Source: Aulostomus chinensis (lineage: Eukaryota > Chordata > Actinopteri > Syngnathiformes > Aulostomidae). Taken from it: a DNA stretch of 64,000 nt. The notes under the pieces are model-generated. The model did no database searches. It was not told the origin of the DNA and was given only the letters and a program-made list of their open reading frames with translations. Location of the stretch: assembly GCA_037954235.1 (NCBI GenBank), contig JBBMOA010000004.1, positions 657,501 through 721,500 of the forward strand, given 5' to 3'. Positions 39,160-50,542 of this stretch are shown in pieces. The translations under genes and the position numbers were made by a program. Each line of letters begins with the position of its first letter. Position 1 is the stretch's first letter.

Positions 39160-40535
39160 GTGGGGCTGTCTTGGCTGACACATCTCTGCAACATTGCGTG
39201 GACATCGGGGGAAGTGCCTTTGGAGTGGCAGACCGGGGTGGTGGTCCCCGTTTTTAAGAAAGGGTACCAGAGGGTTTGTTCCAACTATCGGGGGATCACA
39301 CTTTTCAGCCTCCCTGGTAAGGTCTACGCCAGGGTACTGGAGAGGAGGGTCAGGGCGATAGTCAAACCTCAGCTCGAGGAGGAGCAGTGTGGTTTTCGTC
39401 CTGGCCGTGGAACCGTGGATCAGCTCTTCACCCTCACTAGGGTGCTGGAGGGGGCATGGGTGATTGCCCAACCAGTCCACATGTGCTTTGTGGACTTGGA
39501 GAAGGCTTACGACCGTGTTCCCAGGAGCATACTGTGGGGGGTACTCCGGGAGTATGGGGTGGATGACCCTTTACAAAGGGCCATCCGGTCATACTACTGG
39601 AGGAGTGAGAGTCTGGTCCGCATGGCCAGTAGTAAGTCGGACTTGTTCCCAGTGAGGGTTGGACTCCGCCAAGGCTGCCCTTTGTCACCAGTTCTGTTCA
39701 TAACTTTTATGGACAGAATTTCTTGGTGCAGCCGGGTGGCGGAGAGGGTCGAGTTTGGTGGCAGGAGGATGTCGTCTTTCCTGTTTGCGGATGACGTAGT
39801 CCTCTTAGCGCCATCGGGCCACGAGCTCCAGCTCTTGCTGGGACAGTTTGCAACCGAATGTGAAGCGGCTGGGATAAGAATCAGCACCCCCAAGTCTGAG
39901 GCCATGGTCCTCAGCTGGAAAACGGTGGTTTGCCCACTTCAGGTTGGGGGGGGTTCTACCTCAGGTGGAGGAGTTTTAAGTATCTCGGGGTCTTGTTCAC
40001 GAGTGAGGGTAAGATGAAGCGGGAGATTGACAGGCAGATTGGGGCAGCATCCGCAGTCTTGCGGGTGCTAAACCAGTCTGTTGTGGTGAAGAGGGAGCTT
40101 AGCCAAAAGGCGAGGCTCTTGATTTACCGGTCAATCTACGTTCCAACCCTCACCTATGGTCATGAGTTTTGGGTAATGACCGAAAGAACAAGATCGCGAA
40201 TGCAAGCGGCTGAAATGAGTTTCCTCCGCAGGGTGGCTGGGCTCTCCCTTAGAGATAGGGTGAGAAGCTCAGTCATTCGGGAGGGACTCGGAGTTGAGCC
40301 GCTGCTCCTCCATGTCGAGAGGAGCCAGTTGACGTGGTTCGGGCATCTAGTGAGGATGCCTCCTGGACGCCTCCCTCTGGAGCTTTTCCAGGCATGTCCA
40401 ACCGGGAGGAGGCTTCGAGGCCGACCCAGGACACGGTGGAGGGAGTATATCTCTCGGGTGGCCTTGGAACGCCTCGGGACTGCTGCCCCCGTGACCCGGA
40501 CCCACCGGATGAAGCGGAAGACGACTGCTTTGTGA
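39160..40535 (+). pseudogene. Rex3 reverse transcriptase and C-terminal domain
   Basis: Frame 39160-40017 contains PVFKKGYQRVCSNYRGITLF, EEQCGFRPGRGTVDQLFTL, HMCFVDLEKAYDRVPRSILW, VGLRQGCPLSPVLFITFMDR and SFLFADDVVLLAPSGHELQL with the FADD loop at about 39785. A frameshift at about 39950 leads to frame 39930-40535: FKYLGVLFTSEGKMKREIDR, VKRELSQKARLLIYRSIYVP, AEMSFLRRVAGLSLRDRVRS and RLRGRPRTRWREYISRVALE. Catalytic residues are kept. The ends before 39160 (38670-39060) are also Rex3 but shifted and include the G20 run. Confidence 0.9.
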
Positions 40536-40639
40536 AACGGGCCCCTGGATGTGTACAAAGTAGCAACAAAACCGAGATTAAACCAGACTAAAAACATACA
40601 CTGTTCCACAGGGGGGACCGTGCAACTCAGAGACAGAGA

Positions 40640-40812
40640 CTGACAATGATCTGAAAACAGTCAAAGGGAAACACAGAGGTTAAAAACGCTGGGGTGAACA
40701 AGACACAGGTGGTGCAATCAACACAGGTGAGACACATGAGGTAATCACAGGAAGGAGCACAGGAAGACAGGACACTAACTACAAACGGTAATACGAGACA
40801 GGGATCGTGACA
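40640..40812 (-). repeat. Partial LTR, same family as 26295-26702
   Basis: Read from 40812 on the minus strand: TGTCACGATCCCTGTCTCGT, then CCTGTCTTCCTG, GTGATTACCT, TCTCACCTG, GATTGCACCACCTGTGTCT and TTTTTAACCTCTGTGTTTCCC. Each piece is present in the same order in the solo LTR at 26295. The similarity stops at about 40640, so the 3' half is missing. Confidence 0.8.
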
Positions 40813-41365
40813 CTGAGTCAGTAATAAAATATGCAGGATATTATTTATGTAATGCATGTAGTTTATTTAAATGAATAAAATAGTAATGGAAATTGTGATT
40901 TTGATGCTTTGACAAATTGCATACTGACTGAAATAGAGTTACATACCTGCAATGAAAAAGTACAGTAATTTAAAGCTGTGAAGAGATCAGTTTTGTTCTA
41001 AAGGTGTGGTTACAACAATCGAGCAAGGTTGATGTGGTTTATGCACCACGGAACATTTATTTAGTTCTTTTAGTGAGAAGGGTGTACCTAGATATACAGT
41101 ACTGTATGTGTTTATAAACATACACACACATACATGCGTCACATGTGTCTCCACCACATAGCTGTACGAGGCATTATATACCCATCCATGAGTCTGAACC
41201 ATGTTGTGTTTGTGACCTATTTCTTCTTGTTTAAGTTCTTTTTCCTGGTCTTACATTTTGACATTTGACTCTTTAAATACTTGCATTCGCATGTTCTGAT
41301 ACGTTTAAATGTGTTTATCATAAGCACCCAGATTTCATGGTAGTGGAATCCTAAAGCTAATCTAA
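40813..41365. other. No recognised feature
   Basis: AT-rich sequence with an ATACACACACATACATG-like patch near 41115. No coding or element ends recognised. Confidence 0.4.
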
Positions 41366-41780
41366 CTCAAGTCAGTTTTATTTGCATGAATAAAAAAAAT
41401 TCTCAGGACACTACAAATGGTAGAGGTCTAGCACCTCACTCCTTCAATGAATTTACACCCAACAATTCTCCTTGAGCAAGCACATCTTGTAACAACAAGG
41501 ACGAAAACTTTACTTTTAACAGGCAGGAACGTGGAGGCCAGGCTTAACGGGAATGGACATCTGCTTTGACCAGTTGGGGCAAAAGAGAGCAGGACAGTGG
41601 GGCAGAGAAAAGATGGATAATAGAAAAAGAGAGCTATAGAGAAGGAGAGAAAAAGACATAGAGAGGGAAAGGAGGTAGAGAGAATGACAGACAGATGGGG
41701 ATGTGAACAGGCTGGAAAGAGAAAGATGAGCAGATAGACAGAGGAATGGGGGGATGGGGGCAGGCCCAGCAAACACTACA
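41366..41780 (-). repeat. L2-type LINE 3' UTR fragment
   Basis: Starts with CAAGTCAGTTTTATTTGCAT, the simple tail typical of fish L2-like LINEs in reverse orientation, and continues through AGGACACTACAAATGGTAGAGG and GACATCTGCTTTGACCAGTTG. A related head (CAAGTCAGTTTTATTTGTAT) is at 53920 inside L2-type LINE 2. The right part (41600-41760) is AG-rich. Confidence 0.6.
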
Positions 41781-42566
41781 AACCAACTAGCTACCAATAA
41801 CAATGACATCTACAGGTTACAAGTAATCAACTTCAGCATAATATGATTATTTAAGCGGTAGCAAAGACAATCCAAACACAATGCTGATGTTAATGCTAGT
41901 ACAGTATTGAGAATACTAATATTAATACCATTACAACTAAGGGGGGCAGCTTGAGCCTCTCCGGGCCTGTAGCGTCCAGGCATCATCAGTCAGGGATCTG
42001 AAAAGTGGAGAAGTACAAAGGATATGGAGAAGGGGTTAAGTTACCAACAAATATGAGTACAGGAAAACAGAGAGGAAGACAGAGGCCTAATTCATCATGC
42101 AATTACATAAACTGACAGCCGCACAAATTCAAACACCAAATCAGTTATCCTGCTGCCCTTGTTAATTTTGTCACTGTGTGAATCGATGAAAAAAATTCAA
42201 GTCCACAACCTTTTGAAACACATCTAAGGAAGGGAATAGGTCTTCTGCATGATTACCTGCAAAGTCCACGTGGCGCATCTGTGGTTCTGTATAGAGGCTG
42301 ATGGGCTGCAAGCACAGCAGGAAGGAGGGGGTTATTTGATTTTATTGGTATGCATGTCAGGCTGGAGTGATTTCTATCCTGAGCAGACAGCCATACAGAG
42401 ACAGAAATTGAATTTAGAAGCTGCACGGTGACCAACATTAAAATTCAGTCCTTGTTCCGTCAGTCTTCTGAGACACAGTCTTCAAACTCTGCACACAGTG
42501 AAACCTTATGGATAGTGTCAGACCCTCTCTCCATAGTCATACATACATACACACGAAAAGGCTTTA

Positions 42567-42570
<4 letters not shown>
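41781..42570. other. No recognised feature
   Basis: Mixed sequence without open frames of note or known repeats, up to the (CA)n tract. Confidence 0.4.

Positions 42571-42614
<44 letters not shown>
42571..42614. repeat. (CA)22 microsatellite
   Basis: An uninterrupted CA run of 44 bases. Confidence 0.95.
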
Positions 42615-42616
<2 letters not shown>

Positions 42617-42634
42617 AAAGATATGAGGAATAGT

Positions 42635-42747
42635 GTTGGCCCTGAAACAGACTGGCGACCTGTCCAGGGTGTACCCGCCTCTCAATAAAAGCCACTGGGA
42701 TAGGCTTAACAGGATAAGCGGAAGAAAATGGATTGATGGATAGATGT
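42635..42747 (+). repeat. SINE 3' part with Rex3-like tail
   Basis: GACTGGCGACCTGTCCAGGG, then GATAGGCTTAACAGGATAAG and CGGAAGAAAATGGATTGATG. It is the 3' half of the SINE family also seen at 58135 and 59233; the tail resembles the end of Rex3 at 40505-40525. Confidence 0.75.
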
Positions 42748-42749
42748 TT

Positions 42750-43100
42750 CTGATGTTTTATTTTGAAAGCCTCATGTTACGCTGTATTGTTTCTAAGTTA
42801 ATTACCCTATGTGATTGCCCCAATGTGCTTCACCTGTGTCTTGTTACCCCGTGTGTATATTAATCCTGTGTTTCTTCACCTTGTGTCCAGTTTGTATCGT
42901 GTCAGCGGTTTCGACTACGACCTTTTCTTGTCTCCTGATTACAGAGTTTGCCTAGAGTTTCTGTACTGTCGCCTGATCTCTGTGATACCTGTACTGACCT
43001 TGGACTGCTTAAATGTCTTTTGATACTGCGCTTCCCCTTGTGTGCTCTGCATTTTTGTCCTGTGTTTTGACAGTTGACATTGCAAATCCAAAACTAAATA
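42750..43100 (+). repeat. Degenerate sushi-type LTR
   Basis: GATGTTTTATTTTGAAAGC, ATGTGATTGCCCCAATGTGC, CACCTGTGTCTTGTTACC and GTGTATATTAATCCTGTGTT follow the order of fish sushi-type LTRs such as 26295-26702 (start, TATA-like box) and an AAATAAAACC signal is at 43093. The ends are eroded. Confidence 0.45.
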
Positions 43101-44400
43101 AAACCACCCCATCTCCCCACTCCATCCAAGGCAACAACATTAACAACTATTCTTGCTCGACCTGAAGAGCAATAATGGGAAATGTTACAAAAAACACAAG
43201 AAGTCCAGTTAGTTGACAGATTTAAGAAAGGATATTTTGATGTTGGGCCACAATGAGCCACCAGATCACCTTCAGTTCTTTAATGTGTCACACATATACA
43301 GATGTGATATCTTCCATCTTTAATGTGTCACAGATCTCTTTATGTACTGTGTACAAAGAACACATGTACACAGTTACAACAGACTCACCCAAAGCCAACA
43401 TTCAATGTCCCTTATCCTTGAGCAAAGCACTCTCACTTTTCCCCTTGAGGATTTGGAAGTGTTGCGTGTGAGACACAGAGAGCGGTAAGTGTGTAAGGCG
43501 AAGGTACTGATTGCATAGAACATTAACAGGGAAACAAATGGGTGGCCCCCTGATGGCTTCATTCCTGCACTCAATCGATGATGCCTGTTAATGCTGCAGC
43601 AAGGCCTCATGGGGGTAGGATACCGTCTTCAGCACTGACGTCAAAGGTAGAGACAGGCAGCAGCAGGCTTTTTTATTGCATTTCTGGTAGAGGTGGTGTG
43701 ATAATACAGTTCATTAAAAAGATAAGCTCAGAGTTGTGTGTGACATGCCATATGTGACAGAGCAGACTGGAAATTGTCAGATATCAGGCAGCATGCTCAT
43801 TTCCCATAATTTTTCTGGTTGAGGTTTACTAAACTGCATATCAGCAACATAAATGGTTTACAAAGATTACACAAAAATTGTTGAGCTTTCATCAAAATTT
43901 GGGGAAGAAACTTTGTATGGATGTAGTTAAACTGACACCCTTTACAAACTGAGAAATAAACTGTCATTAATGTTCTCCAGAATACATACTGACACACATA
44001 CAGTATGATGGTTTCACTTGCAGATGTAACTGGGCACCAAGAACGCATGTGTGGCCTAAAGGATTGAAAAGCAGTACTAAAAGATTACTGGCTCAGTACC
44101 CTCTCATTACTTGCACAGCCACTATAGGTCATGTAATTTTCAAACTTGAGTAAGCAAAGAAACATGCTTGAACAATCAGTCTTTTGGGTCCTTTTCTTGG
44201 GGATGGCAGGCTCATCAGAAGAGTATGTGGCAGGTTGCGAATAGGAAATGCAAATTGGTCTGGTGATGCCAGGCTATAAAGAATGGCCTAGAGGCTCATG
44301 TGGTTTCTGTATATGTAGAAGCAGCCAACCCATCAGTGTGGTACTCTTAACACACCACGAATCTCACATCACACACATTAGAAATATATAATGACAATGC
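43101..44400. other. No recognised feature
   Basis: About 1.3 kb with only short open frames and a small direct repeat (TTTAATGTGTCACA at 43281 and 43319). Nothing else supported. Confidence 0.4.
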
Positions 44401-44406
44401 TCGAAG

Positions 44407-44535
44407 ATGGGCGGCATGGTGGTGCAGTGGTTAGCACTATCGACTCACAGCAAGAAGGTTCCATGTTTGAGCCCCAGCTCAAGCACGGGATCTTTGTGTG
44501 TGGAGTTTGCATGTTCTCCCTGTGCCTGCCTGTGA
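44407..44535 (+). repeat. SINE 5' part
   Basis: GGGCGGCATGGTGGTGCAGT, GGTTAGCACTATCGACTCAC, AGCAAGAAGGTTCC and GGAGTTTGCATGTTCTCCCT: the head of the common fish SINE-like repeat present in minus orientation at 58135-58470. It is cut by the TIR candidate that follows. Confidence 0.75.
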
Positions 44536-44560
44536 GGCTTGAGTTTCGAGGGTGCAGTGC

Positions 44561-45168
44561 TGTCACAAATCGGATACTGCCAAGCGGCGCACTTACCGGA
44601 AATGACAATGCGATGTCTTCCTCTATGACTATTTGTGACCGGCTAGCACCGCATCAGCATCAGCTAATTACCGCCACCTTTTGCGTGCGCTTGTTTGTCT
44701 ATTTTTGAAGCAGTAAAACAGCAAAATGAACAGCCATCGCGCATTGTTACACCACAATTGGCACTGACAATGTGATGTCCTCCATCTATTGGCTGAAGAT
44801 GCAATGGTATGTATAGTTTATTTGTGTGATCTATATAGCAAAACATTTTGGTGACAAGTCATTTTATTTTTTCAAACCCGTGTCCACACAGAATTTCAAG
44901 CTCATCCCCATTATTTAATGTAAAAATGACTCCATACAGAAGTGTGGTGACCTACTCTCTCCACAGCTGTCCGCCACCATTTTCATCGATGAAACGAGTG
45001 AGGCGTGTATCCACAGTTGCATACTCAACATCTTGACCAATTTGATTATGTCATCTGGGTGCTCTTGCATACTCAATTTTCACACACTATCCATACTTTT
45101 TTCCATTTTGAGTTGAGAATACTCAAAACTTTAAGTGTGTAGTACGGAAGTATGCGATTTGGGACACA
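44561..45168. repeat. Candidate TIR element (608 bp)
   Basis: Left end TGTCACAAATCGGATACTGC; right end reads, reverse complemented, TGTGTCCCAAATCGCATACT. About 15 of 20 positions agree allowing a one-base gap. Inside, GACAATGCGATGTCTTCC (44604) and GACAATGTGATGTCCTCC (44765) form a short direct repeat. No coding sequence and no clear target duplication. Confidence 0.45.
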
Positions 45169-45686
45169 CCAAGAGACAACACAGCTCATCTACAAACTCA
45201 AAATCTTCTTGAAACTTTAGCTATCAATTTCTTTTTCTTGACAGTTTTTAAAACAGAGCAATTTGGTTTGAATGTTGGCTCATAAGCTTTTATTTTAGTG
45301 CTAGCAGTCGCCTCTTTTGCATTTTGTACTGACAACTATAGCTCATGTAGCTGACATAGCTGCAGTTTTTTGATTGGTGTTGACCCTCAGATTATCATGT
45401 TCTATGAATATCTGATCAAGAACATACCAGACATACACACAAAAATCACAGAGAAAATTAAGTTTCAGAAAAGATTTTAGAGCTTCCTTCAAGAAACACT
45501 CAAAATAATGCAGACCCTGTACTAAAATACATTTCCAAAATCACTTTATCAGTGTTCACATAATAATTTTCCCATCATTCTCAAGTCTAATTGCCCAATC
45601 TACCTGCCCTGCATCAGGGTATTGTTGGAATTTTTAAACAAGTCATCATTAATCAATCAGAAGGACCCACAGAGTGTATATTGCAC
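45169..45686. other. No recognised feature
   Basis: Non-coding sequence between the TIR candidate and the ERV 3' LTR. Confidence 0.4.
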
Positions 45687-46292
45687 TGTTCAAAATCTTG
45701 GGAGGACACCTTCTAGTTAGTTCACAAGAATTTATTAAGATCAATAGAAAAGAATACAGAGCTCTGGAGATCATCTTCCCTTATCCTGGAGTCAGCATAC
45801 GCAGATGCGTCGTCCCTGGTGTTGGGGCAAGAAGTCAAATGATCTAACAATCTCCAGTTTTATGTGTTACAAGGAGGTGCTTATGGGATCGCTTATGCGT
45901 GCAAGTGTGTATTTTTGATCTTCGTGTTATTTTGCAGAATCTTCTGTCTGACCCCGTGCCAGCACCATCTGTTCCCATTGTATACTTCTTGTTGTCTTCT
46001 TGTTTATCTACGTCTGACTCCCACTACTTCATGCTACCGTAGAAATTCTGTGGACTCTGTTCTGACCTGATTGGCTTGAGGAAGTGATGCTAGCCATGAG
46101 CTACACTCCTGCTATTCCCTGTTGTGACCTTTCACCCGTGTCCACTCTTATACAATCTGCTCTGTGCTTCACTTGTGTTTCCTGCGCTCTAGTTTAAGCA
46201 AATATATGTATAAATTTAACTACAGTTTAAGCAAATACATATGTATGGATTAATCTACAGTTTAAGCAAATATATGTATAAATTTATCTACA
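45687..46292 (-). repeat. ERV 3' LTR
   Basis: Read minus: begins TGTAGATAAATTTATAC (46292), ends TTTGAACA (45687), with an AATAAA signal at 45731-45736. Three copies of a roughly 44-bp AT-rich unit (TTTAAGCAAATATATGTATA-like) lie at the U3 start (about 46188-46292). It shares with the 5' LTR the segment starting at GATCTTAATA up to the U3 repeats, with a length difference near 45900-46000. Confidence 0.8.
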
Positions 46293-46320
46293 TTTCCCCC
46301 TGTTGAGCACTACTAAGTGC

Positions 46321-46611
46321 TCACATTTTCAGCTGGATAAATTTACAGCTGTCGTCCAATTGTGGGGTCTCATCAGTGTACTCATCTACCCAGATCAGCT
46401 CAGGTCCATACTCATCCAGGAGAGGAGCTGAGGGTTCAGTGGTGGACAACATCTGGTATGCTGGAGGAGGCCCATTCTGCATATTAACTTTCTTCTCCAC
46501 TGCTGAAATGACACGCTCACACATAGATCTGATTAGTGGGATACAACAACAACCAACAATAATCAATAATGCAAATGCAACCAAGATGCCAGAGAGAACC
46601 CTCTTAATCAT
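46321..46611 (-). pseudogene. ERV env, transmembrane segment and cytoplasmic tail
   Basis: A 96-residue frame. Residues 8-24 (GILVAFALLIIVGCCCI) form a membrane anchor ending in Cys residues that may be acylated. The tail contains PPPAY (PPxY type) directly followed by a tyrosine sorting-like motif (YQML), then an acidic end. The surface subunit and fusion region are absent; the frame joins pol linker sequence by deletion at about 46640. Assigned to env by position before the 3' LTR and by its membrane profile. Confidence 0.7.
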
Positions 46612-46649
46612 TCCCGACCATTTTCCTGTCTGTACATTTTGTCTATACC

Positions 46650-47991
46650 TTTCCTGGCTCCTCTACCCAACCACATTGACTTCTCCTCTGGTGCGGCTTT
46701 GTCTTGTAGCTCAGTCAACTCAGTCACAGTCTATCAGGGTTTTAGGTCAGTCATGTTGGTCTCTGTTGTCATCATTTGGCATGTCGGGGAATACCCTGCT
46801 GCTTGCTTTGCAGCCATATCTGCAGCTTGATTTCCCTTAGCCACTATAGTTCTGCTTGTATCATGTCCCTTGCACTTCACTACTGCAACCGTTTCCGGGA
46901 GCATGAGTGCTTCCTCTAATTCTCTCATCATGGTCTCATGTCTGATTGGTGTGCCTGTGGAGGTGCAATAGCCTCCTCTTCTCCATTCTGGGAGTTGCAC
47001 ATGTGTTGCGTTAACCGCATATGCTGAGTCCGTGTATATGTTCACACTCTGTCCCTTCCCTAATTTGCATGCCTCAGTGAGTCCCACAATTTCCGCCTTC
47101 TGTTCTGAGGGGCCATCTATCACTTGCCCTGTTGCTAGGGTTTCATAGGTTCCATCTGCAGATAGTTTCACTACCGCCCATGCTGCGGAGAGTGAACCAT
47201 CATGTTTTCTAAAACAACATCTGTCAGAAAACAATGTGCATGTGGCGTCATGATTGGGTGTTGCCGTCAGGTCCTCTCTCAGTTTCGAGTCTTGTATGGC
47301 TCTCGGGACACACTCATGCAGTTCCCCTTCTGTCATGTGATCTGCCGTATTTATCCCCTCGTGGGTGTAAGTCAAATTAGGTGCCAACAGAGCTTTCTCT
47401 ATTCTGGACTGTCTTGTTCCTGTCAGAGTGAATGCCTCAGAGCATACCAACCCCACAACTCCATGAGAGATCAAGATTGTACATGGGTGTCCTGCTATGA
47501 GATATTCGCTTTTGTGTAGTAATTTTACTAATCCTGCTGCGTGTCTTATGCAAGGTGGTTGTTTGGTTTCGACTGTGTCCAATGCTACACTCAGATAATT
47601 TAACACTGCTCGCTTACCTCCCCCTGTTTTCTGGAAAAGAACACTATTCATGGTGTTGCCTTTTTCAGAAAAATCAAAGTAAAAAATCTGAGTGTAATTT
47701 GGTGCTGTAAGAGCAGCTGCCGTTGCTAGTTCTTGTTTCATTCGAACTATGAGTCCTCTGCTTCTGGTGTCCACAACAAGGGATTAAATCTGTTCTTCAG
47801 TCCTTGTTTATAATTAACCGGCGAAGCGGGGTTGTCTTGTGGGTGTAGTTGCTAATATGATGACGGCTGTAGCCTGTGAGGCCCAGAAATGACATCATGT
47901 CACAAACTGTTTGAGGCTTGGGATATCTCAGAATGGTGTTACGATGCTCTGCAGAAATGGAAGTGGCGTTACTAGCGACTAATCTTCCCAA
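46650..47991 (-). pseudogene. ERV pol: RT thumb, connection and RNase H
   Basis: Frame 47797-47991 has the RT thumb (DMMSFLGLTGYSRHHISNYT). Frame 46734-47774 (346 residues) continues with the connection region (ALLAPNLTYTHEGINTADHM) and RNase H: TLFSDRCCFRKHDGS (Asp), IDGPSEQKAEIVGLTEACKL (Glu), VNIYTDSAYAVNATH (Asp) and KCKGHDTSRTIVAKGNQAAD (His, Asp). The RT palm with its YxDD loop is missing: only about 50 bp separate the thumb from the pre-RT segment. Downstream LTELQDKAAPEEKSMWLGRG (about 46720-46660) begins the linker to integrase, then the sequence jumps to env. Confidence 0.85.
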
Positions 47992-48037
47992 AAATGTTAC
48001 TTGGGAGCGCGCACATTGTAATTTGGATTTTGACGCT

Positions 48038-48653
48038 TTAAAGCCTCCTAAGGCTTTGTCTCGTCAACTCACACTGTTGCAACACTGATGGGGTCACAGT
48101 GTGATGAGTGATGCGATCAGTCTGTAGGGAGGCTGAATATGTTAAGCCTGCCACCTGTGTCTGTTTCCAGTCGGTCGCTAAATGGGCCACTTTAGTCATT
48201 GGTCCGAGATCCTGAGCATCCACTCTAGCTCCCACCAACAGTCGGATATGTGGGACTGAGGTATCTGACATTTGAAACCATTCATCTTGTTCGGGGGTCA
48301 ACACCACACGGGCTGCCCCTCCTGTTTTATTTCCATACTGTATATACAATCCGACTGCAGCAACCAGTGTGAACCATTCACTTGACCAAATGCCTCTTCA
48401 TTTCCTCATTAGTCTGATATCGATCATAGAGGAGAGTACAATGATACGGATCAGCAGGAGGATCATAGGGGTGCATGGAGTTAATCCATGGGCGCCATTG
48501 ATGGAAAAGAGTCATCAGACTTTGGGGACCAGGTTCATCTAGACACAATTCTGCCCAGTAGATGGTAGCATTAATATTCTCTTTGACATCAGGTTCATGC
48601 ATCAACCATTGTCCAGTCACCAAGGACGCCAGCACCGAGTTGGTAGGTGTCAT
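48038..48653 (-). pseudogene. ERV pol segment before RT, with 2H-like His motifs
   Basis: Two frames, 48378-48653 and 48038-48349, form the region between gag and RT. The first has WLMHEPDVKENINATIYW and DPYHCTLLYDRYQTNEEM (His at 48443). The second has VVLTPEQDEWFQMSDTSVPH with HIRLL (His at 48250) and RVDAQDLGPMTKVAHLATDW. No aspartic-protease DSG/DTG motif is seen. The two H-x-T/R-L segments, about 64 residues apart, recall the paired His motifs of 2H phosphoesterases; this is inference and the second motif is not canonical. It is otherwise an unassigned fish-retrovirus pol region. Confidence 0.45.
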
Positions 48654-48784
48654 CTTTATTCCTTTAGGGAAAGATATTTCCAGTCCCGTTTCACCACAAA
48701 AAATAGAGTCAGGTGTTGTTGTGGTGCCTGATGTTCCTGTGGTGGTCCTCCCTGACCATGCCCACGTCCCCTCTGGGGTGGAGG

Positions 48785-50539
48785 TCAGTTAGGACAGTTT
48801 CGTGCCCAATGATCTAGTGCCCCGCAGACATAACATCCCTCCCCCTGCGGCGGACCCTGGTTACCATTCCCAACTCCCTGGCCACTGCCTCCTCCTCGCT
48901 GTTGAGAGTAACCACGCCCTCTGCCTCCTCCTCGTTGGGGAGGGGCCTGATAGTACTGAGGCTGAGGTCCAGGTGGAGTCCACTGGTACTGCGGTGGACA
49001 GTACGGTAAGGCTGGTACTACAGGTGCAGGAATTTCTGGTGCCAGTGGTGCAGGTGCAGGTGCGGCCTGCTGTTGCACCATCTGTATCTCTGCTTTGGCA
49101 GACTTCTTAGCACCAGTTGCTTGTTCTCTGGCTTGTGCTATTTGGAGTTTAGTCAGTTGCACCTTCAAGTCCTCTAATTCTTTATTAGATTTAGCTGAGT
49201 CACTGTCTTTTTGTCTGAGTCTGTGAGTAAACACTGCACCACTGTGCCAAGTTATCTCCACTGCAATGAGGATCATTTTCCATCTCACTGCGCACCTTCT
49301 GCGACACTCCTGCTAGCAGAGCCATTTTAAATTGAGTGGCTGCTAGCAGGGAATGATTTGGTCTTTCACCTGTTCTGTTTTGCCACTCATCCTCGCATCG
49401 GTTTATGAAGGAGGAGGGAGCCTCACCAGGCTGTCTGGAAAACACTGTGTGACGGGCTGTGCATGAGGGCGGAAATGCCCTTCTCAGCGCATTTCCCCAC
49501 ACTCTCGCTATTTGTGTGTATGGCACGCTATCAGGTGCACCGTTAGTTCAGCTTCTGTGTCGATGTCTAGTACACGTGATACCGAAGTACACGCTCCTAC
49601 CAGGGCTCTCATGTTCCCTATGGAGAGTGTGGTTCCCGCTGTCAGGGAGTGTGACTTTGTCAGCCAGGGTCCTGCACCCTCATCCCACTAACTGGGGAGG
49701 CGTCTAACCAATGTGTCTCTGTCGGCGAGTGGCCACGGTTTGTATATCACTTCCCCACCCCCCTGTTGTTGTATCAGCGGCATAGTGAATGTCGTTGTTT
49801 TGCTACTCCCACCTTTAGATTTACTGCGAGTGTGATCAGACACGGGGCTAGCGGAATGGCTTCCTGGTCTACTGGGTGCTCTACTGGGTGGGCGGCTTTT
49901 TCGTTTTGGCACGTCATCATCAGAGTCTTCGCGCTCGAACACAGTGTCACATTTTAGTTTTCCTGGCATAGGTTTGTGATCTTTATCACATGGTTTTGGT
50001 GTCAGTGACGGTCTGTCAGGTGGCATCTCTCTGGGATCCCATCCTCTGTCCTCTGGAGTGAGGCATGTGATATTCTACTCCTGTTCTTGTCCGTAGTTGT
50101 CTGACTGCCATCCGTCTTTCGTCAGCACTGGGCTTTGCCCACTTTCTAAGGGACTCAGGTCTCATTAGGGGGTTTACAAACAGTCTGGGTTCTACTGTAG
50201 ATCTGCTTTTCTTTTTCATAGGGGCGGGTTTGTCAGCTGCGTCATGGTCAGTCTTGTCCTTCCGTGGTTTGTCACCATTATTCTGTAGTAGTCCACCACC
50301 ATCTTCTTCTGCTATGTCTCTATACGCTTGCTCATCTCTCTCTCTCTTCTCCCTGTCCTCTCGACTTTCACTGTTTCCACCTTCATTTCTCAGTGTCTTT
50401 TTTTTTCCAGTCTCCTTCTGGCTTCTTCAAACTGCTTTCTCACCTCATTGTATTCTGACTGTCCCTGTCCACCGGAGGCCTCATCCTCCTCTTCCTCAAA
50501 CTCCACCGGTACATCTCCCTTCACCGAGATAACAGGCAT
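48785..50539 (-). pseudogene. ERV gag
   Basis: Readings in several frames. From 50539, an acidic start (VPVEFEEEEDEASGGQ) and a charged helix (EYNEVRKQFEEARRRLEKK) run to an A-run frameshift near 50400. Next comes the frame 50016-50219 (SLRKWAKPSADERR), then a Ser/Arg/Pro-rich part (49688-50026). YKPWPLADRDTLVRRLP marks the capsid start (about 49740). Frame 49200-49526 has the capsid C-terminal region (RQPGEAPSSFINRCEDEW). Frame 48785-49288 has a coiled coil, a Pro-rich and RGG-rich stretch, and a CCHC knuckle CYVCGALDHWARNC near the end, followed by TGA. Four or more frameshifts. Gag identity is well supported by the knuckle and capsid pattern. Confidence 0.8.
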
Positions 50540-50542
50540 CTG

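Larger units (their letters stand above)
37481..40525 (+). mobile_element. Rex3: Rex3 non-LTR retrotransposon (RTE clade), nearly full length
   Basis: Starts ATAGTGGGGGCTCGAAGG next to the shortened LTR and ends CCGGATGAAGCGGAAGA, the typical Rex3 tail. It encodes endonuclease and RT. The stretch 39226-39245 equals, as I remember it, a widely used Rex3 PCR primer site. A G20 run (39040-39059) and a small deletion at about 38378 break the frame. No target-site duplication was identified. Confidence 0.9.
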
